NCBI GenBank assembly: GCA_022822445.1
Contig: JAJEBR010000054.1
Location: 1-64,000 of the forward strand
DNA from: Gemmatimonadota bacterium
GTDB taxonomy: Bacteria; Gemmatimonadota; Gemmatimonadetes; Longimicrobiales; Gaopeijiaceae
DNA: 64,000 bases
Reading direction: 5' to 3'
Below, one piece after another: positions 15,410 through 24,395 of this stretch. The notes beneath the pieces are model-generated. The model made no database searches, was not told the origin of the DNA, and saw nothing but the letters and a program-made list of their open reading frames with translations. A program made the position numbers and the translations under genes. The stretch's first letter is position 1. Each line of letters opens with the position of its first letter.

Positions 15410-16773
15410 GCGGCAGAAACAGAATGCGCGGGGCGGTTTTCGTTGTGGTCGGCATCGTGGTCGGGGCCGGCGGGACCGCGTTGCTGATGCGGGGCGGGTC
15501 GGATGGCCCGGGCATGGGCGAATCCATGGGGATGGCGGAGCATGAGGGGATGGCCATGCCGGGCGCGGCCGATCCAGCCATGGACCCGCCCGCCGGCGAG
15601 CGCGACGCCGGAGCGACCGATCCCGACGAGCGCGAAATCCTCCATTGGCGCGCCCCGATGGACCCGAACTACACGTCGGACCGCCCGGGCAAGTCGCCGA
15701 TGGGGATGGACCTGGTTCCGGTCTACGCGGACGAGGCGCCGGTCGACGGCGGCATCCGGGTCAGCCAGGCCTTTCTGCAGAACTTTGCGGTCCGCACCGA
15801 CGTCGTGCGGCGGGGCGCGCTTCCGGTCTCCATCCGCACGGTCGGCATCCTGGCGCACAACGAGGAGCGGGTCGTCTCGGTGCAGACCAAGTACGAGGGC
15901 TGGATCGAGCGCGCGACCGTCAACAACGTCGGCGAGACGGTCGAGCGGGGCGACGTCCTCTTCGAGATCTACAGCCCGCAGCTGGTCACGACGCAGCGCG
16001 AATTCCTCGGCGCGATGGACTACGCGGGGCGCCTGCGCGACGCCGGAGCCTACCCCGAGGCCGTCGAGCGGGCCCGGTCCCTCCTCGAAGCGTCCAGGGA
16101 ACGCCTGCTCTACTGGGACATGACGCCTGAGCAGATCGACGAACTCGCCGAATCGGGGGAAGTCGCCCGCACGGTGCGGGTCTTCGCGCCCGCATCCGGC
16201 TTCATCGTCGAAAAGATGGGCGACTCGATGGAGGGGATGAAGCTCGAGCCCGGCATGACGGTCCTCAAGATCGCGGATCACTCCACGCTCTGGGCCGAGA
16301 CCGACTTCTACGAGGACGACCTGCGGCATGTGCGCGAGGGGCAGGCCGTGGTGATCGAGGCCGATGCCTTCCCGGGGCGGGAGTGGAGCGGCAGGATCCT
16401 GTTCTTCCGGCCCGCGGTGAACCCGCAGACGAGGACGCTGACCGGCTTCGTCGAGGTCGCGAACCCCGACCTGCGGCTCAGGCCGAAGATGTACGTCAAC
16501 GTGACGGTGCGAACCAGCGGTGCGGTCGATGCGGTGATGGTGCCGTCGGAGGCGATCCTGCACAGCGGGACGCGCGCGGTGGTGGTGGTGGCGAGGGGGG
16601 GCGGCGTCTTCGAGCCGCGAGAGGTGGTACTGGGGACTGAAAGCGAGGGGATGCAGGAGGTCGCGTCGGGGCTCGCCGAGGGGGAGACGATCGTGGTCTC
16701 GTCGCAGTTCCTGATCGACTCCGACGCGAATCTCCGGGGCGCCATTTCGCAGCTGCTGGGCAGCGCACCATGA
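15406..16773 (+). CDS. cusB: CusB-like periplasmic adaptor with heavy-metal binding domain
   Basis: Membrane fusion protein linking CusA and CusC; 455 residues. Residues 8-30 are a membrane anchor. A Met/His-rich patch follows (MGESMGMAEHEGMAMPG, about 37-53). Residues 77-107 form the heavy-metal binding domain (ILHWRAPMDPNYTSDRPG, then KSPMGMDLVPVY). The barrel/hairpin/lipoyl regions follow, for example VQTKYEGWIERATVNNVGE and VLKIADHSTLWAETDFYED. ATGA overlaps join it to both cusC and cusA. The longer upstream frame is only a shadow of cusC. Confidence 0.92.
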   Translation: MSGRNRMRGAVFVVVGIVVGAGGTALLMRGGSDGPGMGESMGMAEHEGMAMPGAADPAMDPPAGERDAGATDPDEREILHWRAPMDPNYTSDRPGKSPMGMDLVPVYADEAPVDGGIRVSQAFLQNFAVRTDVVRRGALPVSIRTVGILAHNEERVVSVQTKYEGWIERATVNNVGETVERGDVLFEIYSPQLVTTQREFLGAMDYAGRLRDAGAYPEAVERARSLLEASRERLLYWDMTPEQIDELAESGEVARTVRVFAPASGFIVEKMGDSMEGMKLEPGMTVLKIADHSTLWAETDFYEDDLRHVREGQAVVIEADAFPGREWSGRILFFRPAVNPQTRTLTGFVEVANPDLRLRPKMYVNVTVRTSGAVDAVMVPSEAILHSGTRAVVVVARGGGVFEPREVVLGTESEGMQEVASGLAEGETIVVSSQFLIDSDANLRGAISQLLGSAP

Positions 16774-19700
16774 TCGCACGCATGATCGACTGGTCGATCA
16801 GGAATCGCCTCCTGGTCGTCCTCGGCACCGTCGCGGTCGTCGTCGGGGGCACGTTCTCGCTGACCCGCACGCCGATCGACGCGATCCCCGACCTCTCCGA
16901 TGTCCAGGTCATCATCCAGACGGAATATCCGGGACAGGCGCCCCGCATCGTCGAGGACCAGGTCACCTATCCGCTCACCACGCAGATGCTGGCGGCGCCC
17001 TTCGCGCAGGTGGTGCGCGGGTATTCGTACTTCGGCGTGTCCTTCGTGTACGTGATCTTCGAGGACGGCACGGACCTCTACTGGGCCCGAAGCCGCGTTC
17101 TCGAGTACCTCAGCTCCATCGCCGGACAGCTGCCGCCGGGGGTCACACCCGAACTCGGCCCCGACGCGACCGGCGTCGGCTGGGCCTACATGTACGCGCT
17201 GCGCTCCGACCGCCACGATCTCGGCGAACTGCGCTCGATCCAGGACTGGTTCCTGAAGTACGAACTGACGGCGATCCCGGGAGTTTCGGAAGTCGCCAGC
17301 GTCGGGGGCTTCGTGCGCCAGTACCAGATCACCGTCGATCCGAACCGGCTGCGCGCGTACGGGCTGCCGATCTCGGCGATCCGCGCCGCCATTCAGGAGA
17401 GCAACAGCGATGTGGGCGGCGGCCTGATCGAGGTCGCCGAGAAGGAGTTCATGATCCGTGGGCTCGGGTATATCCGTTCGGTGGACGACATCCGCCGGAT
17501 CGGTCTCGGCGTGGGCCCGGACGGGACGCCGATCCTCGTGGAGGATGTGGCGCGGGTGACCCTGGGGCCGGAGAGCCGGCGGGGGCTCGCGGAGTGGAAC
17601 GGGGAAGGGGAGACGGTCGGCGGCATCGTCGTGGTGCGGCCCGGCGCGGACACGCGGCGGGTGATCCGGGACGTGCGCGCCCGTCTGGACGAGATCGGGC
17701 CGGGGCTGCCGGAAGGGGTCGAGATCGAGGTCGCCTACGACCGCACTTCGCTGATCGACCGCGCGGTGGGGAGCATTCGCACCAGCCTGGTCCAGCAGCT
17801 GCTGATCGTGGGACTGGTGTGCCTGGTGTTCCTCTTCCACCTGCGCAGCGGACTGGTGGCGGTGATCGCGCTGCCGGTGGGGATTCTGCTGGCGATGATC
17901 GTGGTGCGGCTGCAGGGACTCACACTCAACATCATGTCGCTGGGGGGGATCGCGGTCGCGATCGGGACGATGGTCGACGCCGGGATCGTGATGGTCGAGA
18001 ACGCGCACAGGCATCTCGCGCAGGACGGGGGGAAGAGGTCGCACTGGGAGATCATCGCGCGCGCGGCGAGGGAGGTCGGCCCGTCGCTCTTCTTCGCGCT
18101 GCTGGTGATCACGGTGTCGTTCATGCCGGTGTTCACCCTGGAGGCGCAGGAAGGGCGGCTCTTCAAGCCGCTTGCGTTCACGAAGACGTACGCGATGGCG
18201 GCCGCGGCGCTGCTCTCCGTCACCCTGGTGCCCGTGCTGGTGGGCTACTGGGTGCGGGGGAAGGTCCGGCCCGCGGGGCGCACGCCGGTGGGGCGGTTGC
18301 TGGCCGGGGCGTACTGGCCCGTGCTGGGGTTCGTGCTGAAGCGGCGCGCGTGGGTGATCGCGGGTGCGATTGTGGGGCTCGGGGCGACGGCTATCCCGCT
18401 GTCCCGCCTGGGCTCCGAGTTCATGCCGCCGCTGTGGGAGGGCGACCTGCTCTACATGCCCACCACGCTGCCGGGCGTCTCGATCACCGAAGCACGCGAG
18501 ATCCTGCAGCAGACGGACCGCATCATCTACACCTTCCCCGAGGTCCGGCACGTCTTCGGGAAGGTCGGGCGGGCCGATTCGGCGACCGATCCCGCACCGC
18601 TCTCGATGATCGAGACCACGATCGCGCTCAAGCCGCGCAGCGAGTGGCGATCCGGAATGACGCCGGACAGGCTGATCCAGGAGCTGGACGCGGCGCTGCG
18701 CATTCCAGGGCTCACGAACGCGTGGACCATGCCGATCCGGGCCCGCATCGACATGCTCTCGACCGGGATTCGCACGCCGGTGGGGATCAAGATCGCCGGG
18801 CCCGATCTCGCCGAACTGGAACGCCTGGGGCGCGAGGTCGAGGCGACCCTGCGGGACGTTCCCGGCACGGCGAGCGTCTACGCGGACCGGGTCATGGGCG
18901 GCAACTACCTCGACTTCGGGATCGACCGCGAGGCGATCGCGCGCCACGGCCTCACGGTGCGCGATGTCCAGGAGGTGATCCAGACCGCGATCGGCGGCAT
19001 GAACGTGACGACCACGGTGGAGGGGCTCGAGCGCTACCCGGTCAACCTGCGCTACAGCCGTGAGCTGCGCGACGATCTCCCCGCGCTGAGGTCGGTCCTG
19101 GTCGCGACCCCGGAGGGCCACCAGGTGCCGCTGGGCCGCCTGGCGAGCATGGAGTACGTGGTCGGCCCGCCCAGCATCAAGAGCGAGGGCGCGAAGCCCA
19201 ACGCCTGGGTCTACATCGACATCCGGGACATCGACATCGGCACCTACGTCGAGACCGCACGCGAAGCGGTCGCGGCCGGAGTCGCACTGCCCCCCGGCTA
19301 CGCGCTCTCGTGGAGCGGGCAATACGAGTACCTGGAGCGCGCGCAGGGGCGCCTGATGTACGTGGTCCCGCTGACGCTGCTGCTGATCTTCGTCCTCATC
19401 CAGCTGACCACCCGGTCGGTCACGGAAACGGCCATGGTGCTCCTGGGCATTCCCTTCGCGGTCGCCGGTTCGTTCTGGTTACTGCATATCCTGAACTATG
19501 ACCTCAGCATTGCGGTCTGGGTGGGGATCATCGCGCTGGCCGGCCTCTACGCCGAAACCGCCATCGTCTTCCTGCTATACCTCAACGTTTCGGTGCGCGA
19601 CTACGCCGACCGCGGCCTGCTGACCGACCGTGCCGCGCTCGCGCACGCCATCCGGCGCGGCTCCGTCCAGCGCGTCCGCCCCATCATGATGACGATCGCG

Positions 19701-19886
19701 ACCGACGTCTTCGGCCTGCTGCCCATCATGTGGAGTGCGGGCGCGGGCGCCGACGTGATGAAGCGGATTGCGGCGCCGCTGGTGGGGGGCGTGGTGACTT
19801 CGGGCGCTGTCGTGCTGCTGCTGTTCCCGGTGGCGTTCTACCTGTGGAAGGCGCGGGGGCTGGGCGGGGAGGTGGCGAAAGGCTGA
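16770..19886 (+). CDS. cusA: CusA-like heavy-metal RND transporter
   Basis: Proton-driven inner-membrane pump of the HME-RND family; 1038 residues with the expected 12 membrane helices. The N-terminal segment IDWSIRNRLLVVLGTV and the proton-relay region NIMSLGGIAVAIGTMVDAG are conserved. MPIRARIDMLSTGIRTPVG matches the CusA region carrying a metal-binding methionine, which points to monovalent Cu/Ag rather than Zn/Co/Cd. Near the C-terminus LYAETAIVFLLYLN lines the second relay. It ends 8 bases before the convergent vapC stop. Confidence 0.93.
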   Translation: MIARMIDWSIRNRLLVVLGTVAVVVGGTFSLTRTPIDAIPDLSDVQVIIQTEYPGQAPRIVEDQVTYPLTTQMLAAPFAQVVRGYSYFGVSFVYVIFEDGTDLYWARSRVLEYLSSIAGQLPPGVTPELGPDATGVGWAYMYALRSDRHDLGELRSIQDWFLKYELTAIPGVSEVASVGGFVRQYQITVDPNRLRAYGLPISAIRAAIQESNSDVGGGLIEVAEKEFMIRGLGYIRSVDDIRRIGLGVGPDGTPILVEDVARVTLGPESRRGLAEWNGEGETVGGIVVVRPGADTRRVIRDVRARLDEIGPGLPEGVEIEVAYDRTSLIDRAVGSIRTSLVQQLLIVGLVCLVFLFHLRSGLVAVIALPVGILLAMIVVRLQGLTLNIMSLGGIAVAIGTMVDAGIVMVENAHRHLAQDGGKRSHWEIIARAAREVGPSLFFALLVITVSFMPVFTLEAQEGRLFKPLAFTKTYAMAAAALLSVTLVPVLVGYWVRGKVRPAGRTPVGRLLAGAYWPVLGFVLKRRAWVIAGAIVGLGATAIPLSRLGSEFMPPLWEGDLLYMPTTLPGVSITEAREILQQTDRIIYTFPEVRHVFGKVGRADSATDPAPLSMIETTIALKPRSEWRSGMTPDRLIQELDAALRIPGLTNAWTMPIRARIDMLSTGIRTPVGIKIAGPDLAELERLGREVEATLRDVPGTASVYADRVMGGNYLDFGIDREAIARHGLTVRDVQEVIQTAIGGMNVTTTVEGLERYPVNLRYSRELRDDLPALRSVLVATPEGHQVPLGRLASMEYVVGPPSIKSEGAKPNAWVYIDIRDIDIGTYVETAREAVAAGVALPPGYALSWSGQYEYLERAQGRLMYVVPLTLLLIFVLIQLTTRSVTETAMVLLGIPFAVAGSFWLLHILNYDLSIAVWVGIIALAGLYAETAIVFLLYLNVSVRDYADRGLLTDRAALAHAIRRGSVQRVRPIMMTIATDVFGLLPIMWSAGAGADVMKRIAAPLVGGVVTSGAVVLLLFPVAFYLWKARGLGGEVAKG

Positions 19887-19893
19887 CGTAACG

Positions 19894-20382
19894 TCAGGGT
19901 CGAGGGGGGCTTGTATCTTCTTGGATTCTTGGACTTACGGGTTTCGGTGGCCGGATTCCCGATTCTGTCCGCCAGCGCCGTAGGGACGATATGCCCCCGG
20001 CCCCCGAGGCGCGGCCCACATACCGCTCGTCCGCCGTGACGAAGACGCCCCCGAGGCCGAGCGCCACGGCATGGTAGGCTGCGTCGTAGAACGCGACACC
20101 GTAGGTCTCCGTCAGGGACACGGCTCGGGCTCTCCACCTTGAGTTCAGCTTCGCTTCGGTCAGGCCGAAGTCGGCCAGAGACGCCAGCAACTCGTCGGCG
20201 TCATCGGGGAACCGCCTCGCCAGCGTGTTTCCCACCTCGTAGATCCAGAGTTGGGGAACGACCAGATCGAGGTTCCCGACCGCCGCCTCGTCACGCAGTG
20301 CGAGCGCCACCTCGGTGTCCTGCTCGTCGTCGCCTGGAAGAACCCACTTGAGAAGGACCGATGCGTCCGGCGTGACGATCAC
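19894..20382 (-). CDS. vapC: PIN-domain toxin, VapC type
   Basis: Predicted RNase toxin of 162 residues. The PIN acidic residues are visible: PDASVLLKW (Asp6), WIYEVGNTL (Glu), YGVAFYDAAYHAVAL (Asp) and FVTADERY (Asp). The GTG start overlaps the antitoxin stop (GTGA), the usual coupling of TA genes. The C-terminal 35 residues after the PIN fold (RRWRTESGIRPP and on) are unusual and proline/arginine-rich, perhaps an extension by loss of the original stop. Confidence 0.85.
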   Translation of the reverse strand: MIVTPDASVLLKWVLPGDDEQDTEVALALRDEAAVGNLDLVVPQLWIYEVGNTLARRFPDDADELLASLADFGLTEAKLNSRWRARAVSLTETYGVAFYDAAYHAVALGLGGVFVTADERYVGRASGAGGISSLRRWRTESGIRPPKPVSPRIQEDTSPPRP

Positions 20383-20612
20383 GGGACACGCCGCTCCCGA
20401 TCCTCCCGTATCCACCGGACGATCCGGTCGGTCTCGATGGCAGGCATCCGAGCGCGCAGCGCATCCATTCGCGCGGAGGCGTCCCGCCTCCTGGAAGTAC
20501 CGGACCACTCCCGGATCGCCGCGTTGACGGCGCGGCTCCGGCTACCCCGCGGTAGCTTCCGGATCACGCGCCACGCCTCGTCGTCCATCATGATGTTGAC
20601 ACGTCGAGCCAT
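20379..20612 (-). CDS. vapB: Ribbon-helix-helix antitoxin, VapB type
   Basis: A 77-residue antitoxin. The N-terminal strand and helices RRVNIMMDDEAWRVIRKL and SRAVNAAIREW form a ribbon-helix-helix DNA-binding domain; the charged C-terminal tail would wrap the toxin. ATG at 20612 has a G-rich ribosome site (GGGGGGAAGC). A longer in-frame reading up to 20918 exists but its N-terminal part belongs to a different, truncated gene. A perfect palindrome 29 bases upstream is a likely autoregulatory operator. Confidence 0.8.
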   Translation of the reverse strand: MARRVNIMMDDEAWRVIRKLPRGSRSRAVNAAIREWSGTSRRRDASARMDALRARMPAIETDRIVRWIREDRERRVP

Positions 20613-20640
20613 GCTTCCCCCCAAGGTGTGTTCGATGGAA

Positions 20641-20657
20641 TGTGTAACGATTACACA
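20641..20657. promoter_or_regulatory. Palindromic operator of vapBC
   Basis: TGTGTAACGATTACACA: perfect 7-base arms TGTGTAA / TTACACA around CGA, centred 37 bases upstream of the vapB start. Its position and symmetry fit a binding site for a dimeric ribbon-helix-helix antitoxin. Confidence 0.6.
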
Positions 20658-20918
20658 CTGCCGCGGACACCGCAAGTCCGCGACTGAATTCGGGCCGCCG
20701 CCCGTGCTGACGACCACCACCATCGCGCCCGCGAGAGGCGTCCCGCTGTCTGCCGACCGGACGATTCCCGCTACGTAGTCGATGGATTCCGCGGCCTGCT
20801 GCTCAAGAGGTGTCGAGGCCGCGGCGGAGGGTGCCGGAACGCCTGCGAAGATCATCCCGAGGAGGAAAGAGTGGACGGGAAAGCGCCTGGATATCGCTAT
20901 GGGAATACCGGGTGACAT
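20658..20918 (-). pseudogene. 5' remnant of a secreted carboxypeptidase-regulatory-like protein
   Basis: ATG at 20918 with a good ribosome site (GGAGACAATC) opens a signal peptide (FLLGMIFAGVPAPSAAA) followed by YVAGIVRSADSGTPLAGA, the start of a carboxypeptidase-regulatory/TonB-receptor plug-type beta-sandwich. After about 85 residues the frame loses sense at PNSVADLRCPRQ, where the vapBC operator begins. The remainder of the gene is missing. It lies 63 bases downstream of zur on the same strand, so it may have been a Zur-controlled receptor gene. Confidence 0.55.
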
Positions 20919-20981
20919 GATTGTCTCCTGCTGGGGGCGCCGACCAGGCCGCCGTGGGCAGCGCCTGGGTCCTGAGGCCCG

Positions 20982-21350
20982 TCACGTACACGCCGCGCAG
21001 CGACCGAAGAGGATCAGCTCGTGGCTGTCAACCTCGAAGCCGGCGGGCGCCAGCGACTGGACTTCGTCCGGGCACTGATGGACGTCGAACGCCTGATCAC
21101 AGGAGCGGCACAGGAAATGGTGATGATGCGGCAGGTCGGCCAACTCGTAGCGAAGCCCGCCGCCCGGGAGTTCGACTTCCGACAGCCAGCCTTCGCCGGC
21201 CAGCATCTTAACGTTCCGGTAGACGGTCGCCACTCCGAGTGACGGCACGATCTGTTGGCCGTACCGGAGGACCTCTTCACAGGTGAGAGGGCGCCCGGCG
21301 CTCATGAATACGCGGCGGATCGCCCGGCGTTGAGGAGTGTCTCGTTGCAT
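20982..21350 (-). CDS. zur: Fur-family metalloregulator, probably Zur
   Basis: A 122-residue winged-helix repressor. The DNA-binding half has RRAIRRVFMSAGRPLTCEEV and SLGVATVYRNVKMLAGEGW; the metal half has HHHHFLCRSCDQAF and a C-terminal FGRCAAC, giving two CxxC pairs for structural zinc. ATG at 21350 was chosen to give the normal family length; an upstream extension to 21410 lacks family similarity. The zinc assignment rests on the divergent zrgA gene; Fur or PerR activity cannot be excluded from sequence alone. Confidence 0.8.
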   Translation of the reverse strand: MQRDTPQRRAIRRVFMSAGRPLTCEEVLRYGQQIVPSLGVATVYRNVKMLAGEGWLSEVELPGGGLRYELADLPHHHHFLCRSCDQAFDVHQCPDEVQSLAPAGFEVDSHELILFGRCAACT

Positions 21351-21430
21351 CGAATCAGGGGCGAGGGATGGACACGTTGCGTGACAGGACGATAACACCG
21401 GCAGGCCCAAAGCCCCTTTCGCGGGACCAG

Positions 21431-21485
21431 GAGATGATTACGAGAATACACTATCATTCATACACCTGCATTTGTATTGTTACGC
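21431..21485. promoter_or_regulatory. AT-rich control region between zur and zrgA
   Basis: A conspicuous AT-rich island in GC-rich surroundings. It includes ATGAT and ATCAT arms 14 bases apart (around 21433-21456) and ATACA / TGTAT arms 8 bases apart (21461-21478). This is the expected place for a Zur operator overlapping the zrgA promoter, but no textbook Zur box is present. Confidence 0.35.
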
Positions 21486-21511
21486 ACGCATCCCGAACCG
21501 GATCCCTCACG

Positions 21512-22153
21512 ATGAGCTTCTCCACACTCGATCGACCCCAGGTCCGCTCCTCTTTCGTCGGGTGGACGATCCCGTGTCTTCTGCTGTTCGTCGCGTGCGG
21601 CGATTCACCCTCTCCTGGCCCTGCTCCTCCCCTGGTCGAGGGCGAACGGTTGGGGACGGCCGGGGCCCACGAACACGGCATCGCTCGACTGGGCCTGGCC
21701 GTGGACGGCACCCGCCTCACCATCGACCTGCAACTCCCGGCAGAATCCGTGTTCGGCTTCGAACGCGCCCCCCGCTCGGCGGAGGAGCGGGCCACCGTAG
21801 CGGAGGCCCTCGACAGACTCCGAACCGGTGGCGCGCGTCTCCTCGCCTTTCCGGACGGAGTGACCTGTGCGCTGGATTCGGCGGAGGTGGAGGCGCCCGA
21901 AGGAATGGAAGGTGACGATGCCGGCGAGGACCAGCACGCTCACGAGCAGGAGCATACTCACGAGGACGAGGGCAGCCAACACGAAGAAGTGCACCTCCTC
22001 GCCTCTCTCACCTGTTCCGGTGAGCCCATCGGACCGGCGAGCCTGCGGTTTGCGGATCTCCTGCCCGACGTGGTGCAGGTGGACCTGACGGTGTTCACCG
22101 CGGCAGGGGAGGCGGCCGGTCGCGTCGCCCCCGATGCCTCGTTCCGGTTCTGA
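21512..22153 (+). CDS. zrgA: ZrgA/DUF2796-family zinc-binding lipoprotein
   Basis: A 213-residue exported protein. The signal peptide ends in LLLFVAC (lipobox), so it is probably lipid-anchored. The family hallmark AGAHEHGIARLGLAVDG comes next, then SVFGFERAPRSAEERA. A histidine/glutamate-rich loop (DQHAHEQEHTHEDEG, about residues 148-168) is the likely zinc-binding site. ZrgA proteins take part in zinc acquisition in the periplasm. It is transcribed away from zur and should be repressed by it when zinc is plentiful. No strong ribosome site decides ATG at 21512. Confidence 0.8.
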   Translation: MSFSTLDRPQVRSSFVGWTIPCLLLFVACGDSPSPGPAPPLVEGERLGTAGAHEHGIARLGLAVDGTRLTIDLQLPAESVFGFERAPRSAEERATVAEALDRLRTGGARLLAFPDGVTCALDSAEVEAPEGMEGDDAGEDQHAHEQEHTHEDEGSQHEEVHLLASLTCSGEPIGPASLRFADLLPDVVQVDLTVFTAAGEAAGRVAPDASFRF

Positions 22154-22186
22154 GGAGGCGAGCCGAACCCTCCGGGTGGACTCCCC

Positions 22187-24253
22187 CTACCCCGGCAACC
22201 TCAGCGCCACCAGTCTCCCCGGCCGCCCCACCTGCACCACCACGTGCTGCACGCCCTCGTGGCTGTAGGTCATCATTCCGTACTGGCCGGCGCCCGGCAT
22301 CTCGACCGTGCCGACCTGCTCGCCCGTGAGCTTGTCGTAGGCGTCGAGCACCGGCGGCCCGCCCGACCCCCGGGTCGCGTAGAGGAGGTCGCCCGCCACC
22401 ATCTGGATCGAGAGTCCGCCGCCGCCGGCACGTGACAGGTCGACGCCCGCCGTGGCCGGGTGCTCGCGGATTGCCTCGGCCACCTCGCCGATCGGGATCC
22501 ACCACAGCCGCTCCCCGGTGTTCATGTCGTAAGCCGACAGCCGGTTGTACGGAGGCTTCGGGATGGGCAGGCCCTGAACCCGCGGCAGACCGCCCCCCGG
22601 GCCCGCGACCCATTGCGATATGGTGAGGCCCGTGGTCCCGGGATCGTCGGGGTCGTCCGCGTCGGCGCCCGCCATTATCCGGCCGCCGCTGCAGCTCCGC
22701 CGGTGGGAGGCGTAGAGGATGCCCGTCGAGGGATCGAGCGTCGCCGGGTGGGTGATGTTGAGCCCGCCGTAGCAGCGGATGTTCTGCGTGAAGGGCCCGT
22801 CGTACCCCACGTGCAGCCGCGGCACGAACGGCCCCCCGACCCGGTAGTTGGCCAGAATCTCCATCGCTTCGGCGTGGAGCTCGGGGGTGAAGTCGATGAC
22901 CTCCTCCGGCGGGAGCCCCATCGGCTCCATCGGCTCCGGACGGGTCGGCACGGGCTGGGTGGGTGCGGTCCAGTTGCCCGGCACCTCGGTCTGCACCACG
23001 TCAACTTCCTCGATCGGCCAGACCGGGTCACCCGTCTCCCGGTTGAAGGCGAAGATGTGGCCGGTCTTGGTGGTCTGGATCACCGCCGGAACCGCCTGCC
23101 CGTCCACCGTCAGGTCCACGACGATCGGCACGTTGGGCAGGTCGTAGTTCCACTGGTCGTTGTGGACGATCTGGTAGTGCCAGACGCGCTCGCCGCTGGA
23201 CGCGTCGAGGGCGATCACGCTCGTCGAGAACAGGTTGTTCCCGGGGCGGAATCCGCCGAAGTAGTCGATCGTCGGCGGGTTGGTGGGGATGTAGACGATC
23301 CCGCGCTCGTAATCGGCGGACATCGGCGCCCATGAGGACACGTCCCCCGTGTACTCCCAGGCGTCGTTCTCCCACGTGTCGTGACCGACCTCGCCGGGAC
23401 GCGGGATGACGTGGAACTTCCAGCGGAACTCACCGGTGCGCGCGTCGAAGCCCAGGATGTCGCCCGGCACGTTCTCGATGCGCGTCTGCATGTACCCCTG
23501 CTCGGCGGAGTTGCCGACCACCACCACCCCGTCGATCACGATCGGCGGCGAAGAGGTCGTGATGTATCCCAGTTCACGCGGTATCCCGTAGTCGGGATCG
23601 AATTCCTGCTCCGTAGCCATCCACCGGCCCCATCCATCGAGGAGGGGCGGCAGCATGTCGACAACACCCGTTTCCGGGAACCCCTCGATCGGGATGGGGT
23701 GGCCGAATCCGTCGATGTGCCGCCCGGTCTTCGCGTCGAGTGCATGCAGGAAGAAGGCGGGCGAGGTGTAGTAGATGACCCCGCGGCCGTCGAGTTCGCC
23801 GTAGGCCACGCCCTTGCCGTAGTTCTGCCGCATCGAGCGCTCCCAACGGGTGGTGTGCGGCTCGCGGTAGGTCCAGAGCGTCTCGCCCGTCGCCGGATCG
23901 ATGGCCGCCACCGTGCGCCGCTGCCCGGCCACCGTGTACAGGATTCCGTCGATGTAGGTGGGCGTGGACTTCATCTGCGGGTCGACGCCGGGCCCGAAGT
24001 TGTCGGCACGCCACACCCACGCGACCTCGAGGTCGTTGAAGTTGTCCGCGTTGATCTGGTCGACGGGGGAATACCGGGTGCCCCACGCGTCGGCGCTCTG
24101 GTAGCGCCACTCGCCGGGCGGGTTCTGGCGCTCCTGGGCGGTGGCATCCCCGGGCAGCGCGAGCGGGAGGGTCGGGGCCAGCAGGAGGGCCGGGGCCAAC
24201 AGGAGAGCCGGGGCGCGTAGCAGTGCAGGGTTTCGCATCCGGTGGGGCTGCAT
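22187..24253 (-). CDS. PQQ-dependent dehydrogenase-type beta-propeller protein
   Basis: Exported quinoprotein of 688 residues, likely an eight-bladed propeller oxidising an alcohol or sugar; substrate unknown. Start at 24253 is supported by GAGGAG 8 bases upstream. The signal peptide contains a small tandem expansion (ALLLAPALLLAPTLP). Typical PQQ-propeller strands appear as EWRYQSADAWGTRYSPVDQI, TVAAIDPATGETLWTYRE and HALDAKTGRHIDGFG, with the late DAYDKLTGEQVGTVEMPG. No fused cytochrome c domain (CxxCH) is seen, so electrons must go to a separate acceptor. It stands alone, convergent with zrgA. Confidence 0.85.
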   Translation of the reverse strand: MQPHRMRNPALLRAPALLLAPALLLAPTLPLALPGDATAQERQNPPGEWRYQSADAWGTRYSPVDQINADNFNDLEVAWVWRADNFGPGVDPQMKSTPTYIDGILYTVAGQRRTVAAIDPATGETLWTYREPHTTRWERSMRQNYGKGVAYGELDGRGVIYYTSPAFFLHALDAKTGRHIDGFGHPIPIEGFPETGVVDMLPPLLDGWGRWMATEQEFDPDYGIPRELGYITTSSPPIVIDGVVVVGNSAEQGYMQTRIENVPGDILGFDARTGEFRWKFHVIPRPGEVGHDTWENDAWEYTGDVSSWAPMSADYERGIVYIPTNPPTIDYFGGFRPGNNLFSTSVIALDASSGERVWHYQIVHNDQWNYDLPNVPIVVDLTVDGQAVPAVIQTTKTGHIFAFNRETGDPVWPIEEVDVVQTEVPGNWTAPTQPVPTRPEPMEPMGLPPEEVIDFTPELHAEAMEILANYRVGGPFVPRLHVGYDGPFTQNIRCYGGLNITHPATLDPSTGILYASHRRSCSGGRIMAGADADDPDDPGTTGLTISQWVAGPGGGLPRVQGLPIPKPPYNRLSAYDMNTGERLWWIPIGEVAEAIREHPATAGVDLSRAGGGGLSIQMVAGDLLYATRGSGGPPVLDAYDKLTGEQVGTVEMPGAGQYGMMTYSHEGVQHVVVQVGRPGRLVALRLPG

Positions 24254-24395
24254 TGGGAGACTCCTCACATGGGTAGGCGCAGCGATGTCTTCACGTCAGC
24301 ATGGTACTGTACGGCGGCCCACACGGCCAGATTGGGAGCGGTTGGCGCGCTCTCAGGCCGTGGAGCCGCCGCGTCGCGCCGAATGCAGCGGGGAC

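Noticed and set aside
16308-19322. Open frame of 1004 codons on the minus strand opposite cusA
   Set aside because: It is Arg/His/Asp/Pro-rich with no fold pattern and lies opposite a clear RND transporter; it is a GC-bias shadow.
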